Part shown: one piece after another, positions 1 through 7,910 of the stretch | Position numbering within the stretch: position 1 is the stretch's first letter | How the letters are laid out: every line of letters begins with the position of its first letter | Assembly (NCBI GenBank): GCA_964354135.1 | Contig: CAYGZA010000041.1 | Location: 1-29,351, forward strand | Direction of reading: 5' to 3' | Origin: CAYGZA01 sp964354135 | GTDB lineage: Bacteria > Planctomycetota > Planctomycetia > Pirellulales > Thermoguttaceae | DNA: 29,351 nucleotides | Made by a program: the position numbers and the translations under genes | The notes under the pieces: generated by a model | What the model was told of the DNA's origin: nothing | What the model saw: the letters and a program-made list of their open reading frames with translations, nothing else | The model's database searches: none

Positions 1-1103
1 CGCAGGCCCAGCTCGTCGTGGCCGGCGTGGGCGGGATCACCGCCCTGGTGGCCGCGGTGATCGCCGTCACGCAGACCGACCTGAAGCGGATCCTGGCCTA
101 CTCGACCATCAGCCAGCTCGGCTACATGTTCGTGGGGCTCGGGGCGGGGACGCTCCTGGGCGTGACCGCGGGGATGTTCCACCTGGTGACGCACGCGTTC
201 TTCAAGGCCCTCTTGTTCCTCGGGGCCGGGAGCGTGATGCACGCGATGGGCGGCGTGATCGACATCCGCCGCTTCGGCGGCCTGCGGCGCCGCCTGCCGG
301 TCACGCACGCGACGTTCCTGATCGGCTGTTTGGGGCTGGCGGGGGTCGCGCCGCTGGCCGGGTTTTGGAGCAAGGACGCCATCCTCCTGGCCGTCCGGGA
401 GCGGGCTGGCGAGGGGCCGGCGTTTTCCGTCTACTCCGGCCTCTTCCTCCTCGCGTTGGCGACCGCCGCCATGACCGCGTTCTACACGTTCCGGGCGTTC
501 TTCGTCGCGTTCTACGGTGAAGAGAAGCTGCCGAACGAGGCCGGACACCATGCCCACGAATCGCCCCGGTGGATGACCGGGCCGCTGGTGGTGCTGGCGG
601 TGGGGACGATCGTCGTGGGTCTGTTGCTGGAATGGGACTACGTGTTCGAGAAGTTTTTGGCGTGGACGCCGTCGCTTGCCGCGATTGCCCCGCCCTCGCA
701 CGCCGCCCACGGCGGGGCGGGCGAGAAGTGGCTGGTGGGCGGTCTGAGCACGGCCGTGGCCTTGGCCGGGATCGCGTTGGCATGGCTCTTGTACTTGGGC
801 GCGCCGGGCCTGCTGCCGCAGGTGGTCCGGCTGATGAAGGCCACCGGGCTTTACGCCCTCTCGGCCGGCAAGTTCTTCTTCGACCCGGTGTACCAGTGGC
901 TCATCGTGCGGCCGTTGGAAGGGCTCGCGCGGCTGTTGGCCTGGGCCGACCGCAAGGTGATCGACGGACTGGTGGATTCCATTGCGATGGTGCCGGGGGC
1001 CGTAGGCTCGACCTTGCGGTCACTCCAGGGCGGGCTGATTCCGTTTTACGCGCTGGCGATGCTCTTGGGGTTGTTGATTCTGCTGGGCGCATTGTTCGTG
1101 TGA
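1..1103 (+). CDS. nuoL: NADH-quinone oxidoreductase subunit L (5' partial)
   Basis: Membrane antiporter-like subunit of respiratory complex I, which couples NADH:quinone electron transfer to proton pumping. The window opens inside the gene; the open frame runs from the first complete codon at 3. The conserved motif DLKRILAYSTISQLGYMF lies near the start of the visible part, followed by HLVTHAFFKALLFLGAG (the helix with the conserved His and Lys) and APLAGFWSKDAIL. The remaining ~365 residues carry several hydrophobic helices and end with a hydrophobic stretch, as expected for the NuoL lateral-helix region and last transmembrane segment. It is followed by nuoM and nuoN in the canonical L-M-N order. 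The N-terminal part lies outside the window. Confidence 0.95.
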   Translation, partial: QAQLVVAGVGGITALVAAVIAVTQTDLKRILAYSTISQLGYMFVGLGAGTLLGVTAGMFHLVTHAFFKALLFLGAGSVMHAMGGVIDIRRFGGLRRRLPVTHATFLIGCLGLAGVAPLAGFWSKDAILLAVRERAGEGPAFSVYSGLFLLALATAAMTAFYTFRAFFVAFYGEEKLPNEAGHHAHESPRWMTGPLVVLAVGTIVVGLLLEWDYVFEKFLAWTPSLAAIAPPSHAAHGGAGEKWLVGGLSTAVALAGIALAWLLYLGAPGLLPQVVRLMKATGLYALSAGKFFFDPVYQWLIVRPLEGLARLLAWADRKVIDGLVDSIAMVPGAVGSTLRSLQGGLIPFYALAMLLGLLILLGALFV

Positions 1104-1114
1104 TTGAGGAAAGG

Positions 1115-1230
1115 AGCTATCAGCTTTCAGCTATCAGCTATCAGCTATCAGGTTTTCGTTTCCCAGAGCCGATAGCCGATCCCCGACTGCTGATGACTGA
1201 TAGCTGACCGCTGAAAGCTGAAAGCTGATG
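1115..1230. repeat. Inverted-repeat element with AGCTATCAGC/GCTGAAAGCTGAT arms
   Basis: The spacer between nuoL and nuoM is almost entirely filled by this repeat. The left arm (1115-1151) iterates TATCAGC and TTTCAGC units; the right arm (1188-1230) carries the reverse-complementary units CTGATAGCTGA and GCTGAAAGCTGA. The core between them is not repetitive. The element ends 11 bp before the nuoM start codon, and no convincing Shine-Dalgarno is visible there. It is probably a REP-like or MITE-like element. Confidence 0.75.
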
Positions 1231-1241
1231 GCCGACACCGA

Positions 1242-3035
1242 ATGAACGCTTTGCTTCTAGCGACGGTCTTTCTTCCTTTGGCCGGGGCGATCCTGGCAGG
1301 GATGAACCGCGCGCGGGTGAGGCAAAGCGCCCTCCTGACCACGCTCTTTACGCTGGCGATGGCGGCGGTCCTCATCCTCCGCTTTCCCGGCGGAAGCGAG
1401 GAATTCGCCGTCGTCGACTTTTCGTGGCTCGGGGCCGATTCGCCGGTGAACGTCCGCTTCAGCATCGGCCTGGACGGGCTGAGCCTGTGGCTCTTCGGGC
1501 TGACGGCGCTCCTCATGGTCGTCGCCGTGCTCGTGAGTTGGGAAGCGATCGACCAGCGGACCCCGACGTACTACGCCCTCCTGCTGATGCTGGAGACGGG
1601 GCTCCTGGGCGTCTTCGTCGCCCGGGACATCATCCTGTTCTACATCTTCTTCGAGTTCACGCTGATCCCCCTGTTTTTCCTGATCGGCATCTGGGGGAGC
1701 GACGAGCGCCGCCGGGCGGCCATCAAGTTCTTCCTCTTCACGCTGGCCGGGAGCGTGCTGACGTTCCTGGGCCTCCTGGCGATCGTCCTCTGGGACTTCT
1801 ACCACTCGCCGGGCAAGACGATGACGTTCTCCATCCCGGAACTGACGGACCATCTGGCCAAGGCGAAGGAGCCGATGGCCGGTTGGCTGCAGGTGATGAT
1901 CTTCCTCGGCCTGTTTGCGGGGTTTGCGATCAAGGTGCCGCTGTTTCCCCTGCACACCTGGCTGCCGCTGGCCCACGTGGAGGCCCCGACGGCCGGAAGC
2001 GTGGTCCTGGCAGGCGTCCTCTTGAAGCTGGGCACCTACGGTTTTGCACGCTTTGCCCTCCCCATGCTGCCCGAGGGCGTGGTCGCGTGCATGCCGTGGC
2101 TCTTGTGGCTTTCCGTGGCCGGGATCATTTATGGGGCCCTGGTGGCCCTCGGGCAAACCGACATCAAGCGGCTGATCGCCTATTCCAGCGTCAGCCACTT
2201 GGGCTTCTGCATGTTGGGGGTGTTCGCCGTAAGCCGGCTGGGGATGCAGGGCGGCGTATTGCAGATGGTCAATCACGGGCTGTCGACCGGCGGACTTTTC
2301 GCCGTCGTGGGCATGATCTACGAGCGCTACCATACGCGGAAGATCGCCGATCTGGGCGGCCTGGCGCACCGCACGCCCATGTTGGCGACGATGATGGTGA
2401 TCTTGACGCTTTCGAGCATCGGTCTGCCGGGGCTCAACGGGTTTGTCGGCGAGTTCTTGATTCTCCTGGGGATGTTCCAGCGGGGCTTTGCCGAGGCCCC
2501 ACCCGCGCTGGCCTGGCAGTACCGGGCGATCGCCGTTCTGGGCGTCGCGGGCGTGGTCTTGGGGGCATGGTACATGCTCGCCCTGGTGCAGAAGGTGTTT
2601 TTCGGGCCGCTGCGGGAGCCGGGGCATCAATCCAGCCGGCACGACGAGCACGCGCCGGTCAAGGACCTTTCGTTGCGGGAGTTGGCGGCCCTGGTGCCGT
2701 TGGTGGTCTTCATTTTCTGGATCGGGCTCCAGCCGCGGGTGTTCTTGGACCGCATGGGGCCGACACTGGAAGGGATCGCGGCGCCGGCGATGCGGGCGGC
2801 GGAGAGGGTTCAGGGTTCGGGGTTCAGGGTTCAGGGTTCCGGGTTCAGGGGCCAGGGGCTAGGGGCGAGGGATGAGGGTCCAGAGTTCAGGGTTCAGGGT
2901 TCAGTGGCGCGCCCGGTAAACCCGGCGGGTAAACGTCTCCGAGAACCCGGAATCCTGAACCCTGAACCCCGAACCCCGAACCCTCTTCTCTTCCCGGCCG
3001 GCATCATCCCACACCGGAGACCTGAGCCGTGCTAG
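1242..3035 (+). CDS. nuoM: NADH-quinone oxidoreductase subunit M with repeat-derived C-terminal tail
   Basis: Antiporter-like membrane subunit of complex I. Recognisable family motifs are FFEFTLIPLFFLIGIWG (conserved Glu at about residue 138), FPLHTWLPLAHVEAP, GVLLKLGTYGFAR (Lys at about 262), DIKRLIAYSSVSHLGF and LPGLNGFVGEFLIL. Together they cover the usual set of transmembrane helices. The family is normally about 500-520 residues; this product has 597. The last ~75 residues (from about 2808) are the translation of a GGGTTCAGGG inverted-repeat element, giving low-complexity RVQGSGFRVQGSGF and then Pro/Asn-rich sequence. The ATG at 1242 follows another repeat element. The stop at 3033-3035 overlaps the nuoN start by 7 bp, which suggests translational coupling. 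Confidence 0.95.
   Translation: MNALLLATVFLPLAGAILAGMNRARVRQSALLTTLFTLAMAAVLILRFPGGSEEFAVVDFSWLGADSPVNVRFSIGLDGLSLWLFGLTALLMVVAVLVSWEAIDQRTPTYYALLLMLETGLLGVFVARDIILFYIFFEFTLIPLFFLIGIWGSDERRRAAIKFFLFTLAGSVLTFLGLLAIVLWDFYHSPGKTMTFSIPELTDHLAKAKEPMAGWLQVMIFLGLFAGFAIKVPLFPLHTWLPLAHVEAPTAGSVVLAGVLLKLGTYGFARFALPMLPEGVVACMPWLLWLSVAGIIYGALVALGQTDIKRLIAYSSVSHLGFCMLGVFAVSRLGMQGGVLQMVNHGLSTGGLFAVVGMIYERYHTRKIADLGGLAHRTPMLATMMVILTLSSIGLPGLNGFVGEFLILLGMFQRGFAEAPPALAWQYRAIAVLGVAGVVLGAWYMLALVQKVFFGPLREPGHQSSRHDEHAPVKDLSLRELAALVPLVVFIFWIGLQPRVFLDRMGPTLEGIAAPAMRAAERVQGSGFRVQGSGFRGQGLGARDEGPEFRVQGSVARPVNPAGKRLREPGILNPEPRTPNPLLFPAGIIPHRRPEPC
2807..2985. repeat. GGGTTCAGGG inverted-repeat element inside the nuoM 3' end
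   Basis: The left arm (about 2807-2912) contains many GGTTCAGGGTTC units, with a GGGGCTAGGGGCGAGGGATGAGGG stretch in the middle. The right arm (about 2954-2985) holds the complementary CCTGAACCCTGAACCCC units. The core between them (about 2913-2953) is unrelated. The whole element is read as the C-terminal tail of NuoM. A related array in the opposite orientation lies at 27921-28015. Confidence 0.85.
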
Positions 3036-4699
3036 AGGAGACCGTATCTCTGCTTGCGGCTGAGATCGCGCTGGTGGCGGTCGCGGTGTTGATCTACGTC
3101 GCCGGGGCGTTCTTGGAGGCGCAGGGCCGGTGGCGATGGATTGCCCTGGCCGGGCTGGCCTTGGCGGCCGCGATGCTCGGCCCCCGCTCGGCCGCGGCAA
3201 ACGCGCCCCTTTGGGCCGATCCGCTGGCCGACTACGTCCGCTGGCTGGCGTTGGCTGCGGGCGCGTTGTTCGTTCTGCTGGCGTGGCGGCCGTTGGCCTC
3301 CGGCGATACGCCGGAGTTCCTCGGCTCGCTCCTGCTTTTGGTCGCCGGACTGATGCTGGTGGCCGGGGCACGGGACCTGGTCCTGTTGTTTGTGGGTCTG
3401 GAGCTGGTCTCGATCCCGACGTACATTATCCTCTACGTGGCCCGGCGCGACGCGGCCTCGCAGGAAGCCGCGACCAAGTACTTTTACCTGAGCATTCTTG
3501 CCTCGGCGATGCTCTTGTACGGCTTCAGTTTCCTCTACGGGGCCGCCGGCTCGATGGACCTTGGGGTGATCCGCCAACGGCTCGCGGCGGCGGGCCCAAG
3601 CGACGGCTTCCTCCCCTTTGCCAAGATGGCGATGGTGCTGGTTTTCGCCGGGCTCGGGTTTCGCATCGCCGCCGTGCCGTTCCACTTCTACGCCCCGGAC
3701 GTGTTTCAGGGGACCACTAACGCGAATGCCGGCCTCCTGTCGGTGGCCCCGAAGATCGCCGGGTTTGTCGCCCTGGTGCGGGTCGTGGCTGTGGCGATGC
3801 CGGAGGTGCAGTCCTACGCCTGGCCGGTCGCCGTGGTTCTTGCGGTGCTCACGATGACGCTGGGCAATGTGCTGGCCCTTTGGCAGGACAATCTGCGGCG
3901 GCTCTTGGCCTATTCGTCGATCGCCCACGCCGGATACATGCTCGTGGGCTTGGCGGTAGTCCTAGCGCCGCGGATGCCGGCGGGCCCCCAAGCGGGGATG
4001 GCCCCGGCGGGCGGGCCCGGCGAGCTTTGGGACGGCGGCGGGGCCCTGCTCTTCTATCTGGTGGTCTACGCCGCGGCGACGATCGGGACGTTTGCCGTCC
4101 TTGCCGCCCTGGGAAACGACCAGCGGGAGGTGGAGAGCGTCGAGGAGCTGGCCGGGCTGGCGTGGACCGGGGGGCCCGTCCGGCCGGTGGCGGCGTGGCT
4201 GTTGGGCCTGTTCATGCTGAGTCTGGCGGGCATCCCGCCGCTGGCCGGTTTCTGGGGAAAGCTGGCGGTGTTTGCCAGCGCGCTGAGCGTCGGCGGTATG
4301 GAGGCGTCTGCCCGGCCGTGGTACGTCGGTCTGGCGGTGATCGGCGTCCTGAATGCCGCAATTGCCGCGGCGTATTACCTGCGGGTTGCGGGCGCGATTT
4401 TCTTCCGCCTGCCGCTCGGCACGCCGGGAGTCAAAGAAGGCGCCCGCGGCACCGTTCTTGCCGCAGTCCTCTGTGCGGCTCTGGTCCTGTTCGTGGGGTT
4501 GTATCCCGGGCCCTGGATTCGCCAGGCCAACCGAGCCGCCCCGAGAAACGCGGCACCCGTGCGGGTGGCGGCCGGGGCGGACAAGACCGGGCCCACCTCC
4601 AATCGCCGAGCGGCTACAATGGATCATGGGGGCGGAGAGGACATTCCTCCGGGGGCGCGGCCGCCGGTGGCGGCGTTGCCCGACACCCCCGCCCGCTGA
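3029..4699 (+). CDS. nuoN: NADH-quinone oxidoreductase subunit N
   Basis: Antiporter-like membrane subunit of complex I. Family signatures are LLFVGLELVSIPTYIILY (conserved Glu helix), ATKYFYLSILASAMLLYGFSFLYG, IAAVPFHFYAPDVFQGT, NLRRLLAYSSIAHAGYMLVG and LAGIPPLAGFWGK. At 556 residues it is longer than the usual ~480-490. The extra length is a Gly/Pro-rich cytoplasmic loop near residues 312-335 and a polar tail of about 50 residues after the last hydrophobic helix. Translation starts at a GTG that overlaps the nuoM stop, so coupling is likely. The regulator at 4717 starts 17 bp after the stop, in the same transcriptional direction. Confidence 0.93.
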   Translation: MLEETVSLLAAEIALVAVAVLIYVAGAFLEAQGRWRWIALAGLALAAAMLGPRSAAANAPLWADPLADYVRWLALAAGALFVLLAWRPLASGDTPEFLGSLLLLVAGLMLVAGARDLVLLFVGLELVSIPTYIILYVARRDAASQEAATKYFYLSILASAMLLYGFSFLYGAAGSMDLGVIRQRLAAAGPSDGFLPFAKMAMVLVFAGLGFRIAAVPFHFYAPDVFQGTTNANAGLLSVAPKIAGFVALVRVVAVAMPEVQSYAWPVAVVLAVLTMTLGNVLALWQDNLRRLLAYSSIAHAGYMLVGLAVVLAPRMPAGPQAGMAPAGGPGELWDGGGALLFYLVVYAAATIGTFAVLAALGNDQREVESVEELAGLAWTGGPVRPVAAWLLGLFMLSLAGIPPLAGFWGKLAVFASALSVGGMEASARPWYVGLAVIGVLNAAIAAAYYLRVAGAIFFRLPLGTPGVKEGARGTVLAAVLCAALVLFVGLYPGPWIRQANRAAPRNAAPVRVAAGADKTGPTSNRRAATMDHGGGEDIPPGARPPVAALPDTPAR

Positions 4700-4716
4700 G
4701 GACCTCCGGCGTAGCC

Positions 4717-6117
4717 ATGGCCCGAGCGCGAAGTGGAACCGCAGAGCTGGCCCGCTTGCTGGACGCGGTCAACGCGCCCGTCTACGTGCTGGATGAAGAG
4801 CGGGCGATCGTCTTCGCCAACCAGGCCTGTCTGGATTGGGTCGGGCCGGCGGCGGAGCCGTTGCAGGGCCAGCGCTGTGCGTATCACACCGCCGCGGAGG
4901 CAGCCGGCCCGGAGGCGGTTGCCGCCGGGTTGTGCCCCTCGCCCGAAGCCCTGGCCGGGCGGGAAATGGCGGGCATTGTGGGCTGCACGACGGCCGACGG
5001 CCGCGCGAGCCGCCGCAGGGCGCGATTCATCCCCTTGCGCGGCGGCGACAGCATCGCCGGGCTCGTCGTGCTCGTCGAGCCGGACGACCTGTCCGAGGCC
5101 CAGGCCCTCGCGCCGGCGGCCGGTGAAACCGAGGCCGCCCGGCTGCACGAGCGGGTCCGCAGCTTCCGGCAGCAGGCGGCCCGGCGATACCGCGTGGACC
5201 GGCTGGCCGGGGACAGCCCGGCGATCCGCCGCGCCCGGGCCCAGATCGAGCTGGCCGCCGCGAGCCGGGCCAACGTGCTGATCGTCGGTCCGCGGGGAAG
5301 CGGGCGGCAGCACGCGGCGGCGGCCATCCACTACGGCGGGGCCGGGGAGTCGGCCGCCTCGCTGATTCCCATGGCTTGCTCCGTGCTGGGCGACGACTTG
5401 ACCCGCTCGACCCTGGCGGCCCTGGCCGTCCGGGGCCTGCCGCCGGGGCTGCCGGGCCGCGGCACGCTCCTGCTGAACGACGCCGACACGCTCTCCCCGG
5501 CGGTCCAGCCCGAGGTGGCCAAGGTCCTTGCGGCCAGGTCGTTTCCGCTGCGGGTGATTGCCGTTGCCGAGCGCCGGCTAGCGGACCTGGTCCAGGCCGG
5601 CCAGTACCGGGAAGATCTGGCCTGCGTGCTGAGCACGCTGGCGATCGAGCTTGCGCCGCTTTCCCAGCGCCGGGCCGACCTGCCGGTGCTCCTCCAATTG
5701 TTCCTGGAGGAGGCCAACGCCCGCACGGGCAAGCAACTGGCGGGATTCGCGCCGGAGGCGATCGACTGCCTGGATGCCTACGGCTGGCCGGGGAACGTGG
5801 ATGAGTTAATCCGCGTGGTCAACGAGGCGCACCAGAAGGCGGAAGGGGCGCAGATCGGCGTGCGCGACCTGCCGCAGCAGATCCACCTGGCAGCCGCCGC
5901 GGCGGCGCACCCGAGACGCGCCGAAGAGACGATCGTGCTCGAAGAGTTCCTCCGCGAGGTCGAGCGGGAACTCCTGGGGCGCGCCATGGCCCGGGCCAAG
6001 CGGAACAAGACCAAGGCGGCCAAGCTCTTGGGAATAACGCGGCCGCGACTCTATCGCCGCCTGGTGCAACTGGGTCTGGAGGAGGCGGGCGGCAAGTTCG
6101 AGCCGTTTCCCGAGTAG
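4717..6117 (+). CDS. Degenerate AAA+ (sigma-54-activator-like) regulator with PAS and Fis-type HTH
   Basis: A 466-residue protein with the domain order of a bacterial enhancer-binding protein. It has a PAS-like segment (about 10-115, PVYVLDEERAIVFANQACL), an AAA+ region (about 165-385) and a C-terminal Fis-type helix-turn-helix (about 405-455, NKTKAAKLLGITRPRLYRRL). Key ATPase features are altered. Walker A reads GPRGSGRQ (191-198, Arg in place of the catalytic Lys). Walker B reads GTLLLNDAD (249-257, no D-E pair). The GAFTGA sigma-54-contact loop is absent. Sensor 2 reads GNVDEL (359-364) instead of GNVREL. It therefore probably binds DNA but does not activate sigma-54 by ATP hydrolysis. ATG 4717 is chosen because it begins the PAS-like segment. 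Its position right after nuoN suggests co-transcription; its targets cannot be told. Confidence 0.85.
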   Translation: MARARSGTAELARLLDAVNAPVYVLDEERAIVFANQACLDWVGPAAEPLQGQRCAYHTAAEAAGPEAVAAGLCPSPEALAGREMAGIVGCTTADGRASRRRARFIPLRGGDSIAGLVVLVEPDDLSEAQALAPAAGETEAARLHERVRSFRQQAARRYRVDRLAGDSPAIRRARAQIELAAASRANVLIVGPRGSGRQHAAAAIHYGGAGESAASLIPMACSVLGDDLTRSTLAALAVRGLPPGLPGRGTLLLNDADTLSPAVQPEVAKVLAARSFPLRVIAVAERRLADLVQAGQYREDLACVLSTLAIELAPLSQRRADLPVLLQLFLEEANARTGKQLAGFAPEAIDCLDAYGWPGNVDELIRVVNEAHQKAEGAQIGVRDLPQQIHLAAAAAAHPRRAEETIVLEEFLREVERELLGRAMARAKRNKTKAAKLLGITRPRLYRRLVQLGLEEAGGKFEPFPE

Positions 6118-6141
6118 CGGAACAGGGGAGAGGTACGCTCT

Positions 6142-6693
6142 GTGCCGAGCCGAAAGCAAGGAAAACGCGAAGGGGTCGGGAGTCGTTTCCGCGAGGAGAC
6201 GCCGACGCGTTGTCTCTCCTTCCGAAGAAACGACTCCCGACCCCTTTTCCTTTCCCGCGGTGCGGCCCGCTTGATCGTCTGCGAGCGGACGGGACGCTGG
6301 GCGCAGGCGCTGCGGCGAGAGTCCGAGGCGGCCGACCTGGCGATCCGCCAGACGCGGAGCCTCGCGGAATGTTGGGAAGAGTTGGGGCGTTTTCCGCGGA
6401 GCTTCGTCGTGGTCGAGCTGGCTGAGAAGGACGCGGATGCCCTGCTGGCCCGGACGGCCCGCTGGGAGCGCGAGTTCCCGCTGGCGCGATGGGCCATCGT
6501 GGCGGACCGCTCGCTGGCGGCCTACGAATGGCTGTTGAGGGAAGCGGGCGCCGCGTGGTTCGGCACGTCGCCGCGGGAGCTGGGCCCCCTGGCCGGAATC
6601 GCCCGACGCCATTTGGAGCAGGTGCCGCCGCCGGAGCTGGGCGTCGTCGAGGAGATTCGGGCGAGGCTGCCCTGGGGAAAGGATGAAGGATGA
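6142..6693 (+). CDS. Small hypothetical protein with receiver-like alpha/beta fold and repeat-derived N-terminus
   Basis: A 183-residue protein of unknown function. GTG 6142 has a good ribosome-binding site (GGGGAGAGG, 6125-6133). Residues about 11-35 are the translation of a palindromic element (6172-6244), so the native domain probably begins near residue 43 at LIVCERTGRW. From there alternating hydrophobic strands (LIVCE, SFVVVEL, RWAIVAD) and helices resemble a CheY-like receiver fold, but no phosphoacceptor Asp is convincing. The C-terminal codons run into a GGATGA repeat. It lies between the AAA+/Fis regulator and mrp on the same strand with short spacers, so co-expression is likely. 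The function is not recognised. Confidence 0.7.
   Translation: MPSRKQGKREGVGSRFREETPTRCLSFRRNDSRPLFLSRGAARLIVCERTGRWAQALRRESEAADLAIRQTRSLAECWEELGRFPRSFVVVELAEKDADALLARTARWEREFPLARWAIVADRSLAAYEWLLREAGAAWFGTSPRELGPLAGIARRHLEQVPPPELGVVEEIRARLPWGKDEG
6172..6244. repeat. Palindromic element, GGGGTCGGGAGTCGTTTC arms (copy 1)
   Basis: Perfect 18-bp inverted arms: GGGGTCGGGAGTCGTTTC at 6172-6189 and its exact complement at 6227-6244. They flank a 37-bp core. The element lies in frame within the first codons of the 6142 gene. The same arms recur at 14791-14879 and 22276-22349 with unrelated cores. Confidence 0.9.
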
Positions 6694-6708
6694 GGGATGA
6701 AGGATGAG
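6678..6708. repeat. GGATGA short tandem repeat at the mrp start
   Basis: Four near-tandem units of AAGGATGA/AGGGATGA span the end of the upstream gene and the start region of mrp. The units create spurious in-frame ATG codons (for example at 6697). A related AAAGGATGAAGGATGA array occurs at 14639-14654. Confidence 0.7.
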
Positions 6709-6714
6709 TGCAGT

Positions 6715-7803
6715 ATGAGCGATGACCAAGCACCCATGACCAAAGAGGGCATCCTGCGGGCGCTGGATGAGTTTCCGGATCCGGAGGCCGGGCGGAGCAT
6801 CGTGAAGCTGGAGCAGGTACACGGTCTCGAAGTCGGCGGGGACAAGGTGGCGGTGCGGCTGGGTTTGACGACCTTCTCGGCCCCGCTGTGGCAGGAGACT
6901 CGGGCCCGGTTGGTCGAGCATTTGCGGAATCGCGTGCCGGGGCTGGCGGAAGTGACGGTCGAGGTCGAGCCCCACGATCGCCCGCCGGAGAAGATGGGCG
7001 AGATCGGGCTTTCGGCCAAGTGCGTTGTGGCGGTCGGCTCCGGCAAGGGGGGCGTGGGAAAGAGCACCATCGCGGCGGTCCTGGCCTACGGGCTGTCCCG
7101 GGCGGGCTGCCGGGTGGGCCTGATGGACGCGGACGTGTACGGCCCCAGCATTCCGCACTTGATCGGCTCGGCGGAGAGGCCGACTTTGGTCGGGGACCGA
7201 ATCCAGCCGGTGAAGGTCGGCGGCCTGACGGTGATGTCGATGGGTTTTCTGATCCCGGCCGGGGAGGCGGTGATCTGGCGCGGCCCGATGCTCCACCAGG
7301 CCCTGACGCAATTCCTGCGCGACACGGTCTGGGGAGACCTGGACTACCTGATTGTCGACATGCCGCCGGGGACCGGAGACGTGGCGATCAGCCTGTCGCA
7401 ACTATTGCCGCTGGCCGTGGCGGTGGTGGTTTGCACGCCCCAGGATGTGGCCTTGCTGGACGCCGTCAAGGCGATCGCCATGTTCCGCAAGGTCAATATC
7501 GAGGTCCTGGGGATGGTCGAGAACATGAGCCACTTCACCTGCCCGGATTGCGGCAGCCGCCACGACATCTTCGGCTCTGGCGGTGCCCGGCGAAAGGCGG
7601 AGGGACTGGCCGTGCCGTTCTTGGGAGAGGTGCCGCTCAACACGCAGTTGCGGGTCTACGGCGACGAAGGGCGGCTGAGCGCGAGTTTCGAGGACGCCAA
7701 CTCGGCGCCGTATCTGGAAGCGATCTGCTATCGGTTGGTGAAGAACCTCGTCGCGAAGCGGCGCGAGCAGCCTCGGCTGCCGGCGTTATCGATCCTGGGA
7801 TAG
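6715..7803 (+). CDS. mrp: Mrp/ApbC-family iron-sulfur cluster carrier ATPase
   Basis: P-loop ATPase that binds and transfers Fe-S clusters to apoproteins in the cytoplasm. The N-terminal ~95 residues are a MIP18/DUF59-like domain (LRALDEFPDPEAGRSIVKL). The deviant Walker A GKGGVGKS is at about 110-117, followed by LMDADVYGPSIPHL, the Mrp signature VDMPPGTGDVAISLSQ, and the cluster-binding CPDC at 276-279 in NMSHFTCPDCGSRHDIFG. The DUF59-like part lacks the conserved Cys (LTTFSAPLW). I chose ATG 6715 (362 residues) because the in-frame ATG at 6697 lies inside a GGATGA repeat with no proper spacing; ATG 6736 is also possible. Its location behind the complex I genes fits a role in Fe-S enzyme assembly, but that is inference. 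Confidence 0.93.
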   Translation: MSDDQAPMTKEGILRALDEFPDPEAGRSIVKLEQVHGLEVGGDKVAVRLGLTTFSAPLWQETRARLVEHLRNRVPGLAEVTVEVEPHDRPPEKMGEIGLSAKCVVAVGSGKGGVGKSTIAAVLAYGLSRAGCRVGLMDADVYGPSIPHLIGSAERPTLVGDRIQPVKVGGLTVMSMGFLIPAGEAVIWRGPMLHQALTQFLRDTVWGDLDYLIVDMPPGTGDVAISLSQLLPLAVAVVVCTPQDVALLDAVKAIAMFRKVNIEVLGMVENMSHFTCPDCGSRHDIFGSGGARRKAEGLAVPFLGEVPLNTQLRVYGDEGRLSASFEDANSAPYLEAICYRLVKNLVAKRREQPRLPALSILG

Positions 7804-7841
7804 CCTGCGCGGTATGTCCCAGCTTCTGGCGAAGCAGAACG

Positions 7842-7904
7842 GGTAGGTTATGCTTCAGCATAACAGGCGCTTCTGTGATGGGATATGCTGAAGCATAACC
7901 TACC
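7842..7904. repeat. Perfect 21-bp inverted repeat between convergent genes
   Basis: Left arm 7842-7862 begins GGTAGGTTATGCTTCAGC; right arm 7884-7904 is its exact reverse complement. The 21-bp core between them is non-repetitive. Each arm also contains an internal near-palindrome (TATGCTTCAGCATA). The element occupies the spacer between mrp (+) and the M50 protease (-). There is no T-tract, so it is not an evident intrinsic terminator. Confidence 0.9.
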
Positions 7905-7910
7905 GCTTGG

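Noticed and set aside
1257..2651. Long open frame on the minus strand opposite nuoM, about 460 codons, rich in Gln/His/Arg.
   Set aside because: Shadow of the nuoM codon pattern in GC-rich DNA; biased composition and no domain, while nuoM is unmistakable.
2807..2985. GGGTTCAGGG units considered as a CRISPR-like array.
   Set aside because: Units are about 7-10 bp, contiguous and inverted around a core; there are no regular unique spacers and no cas genes.
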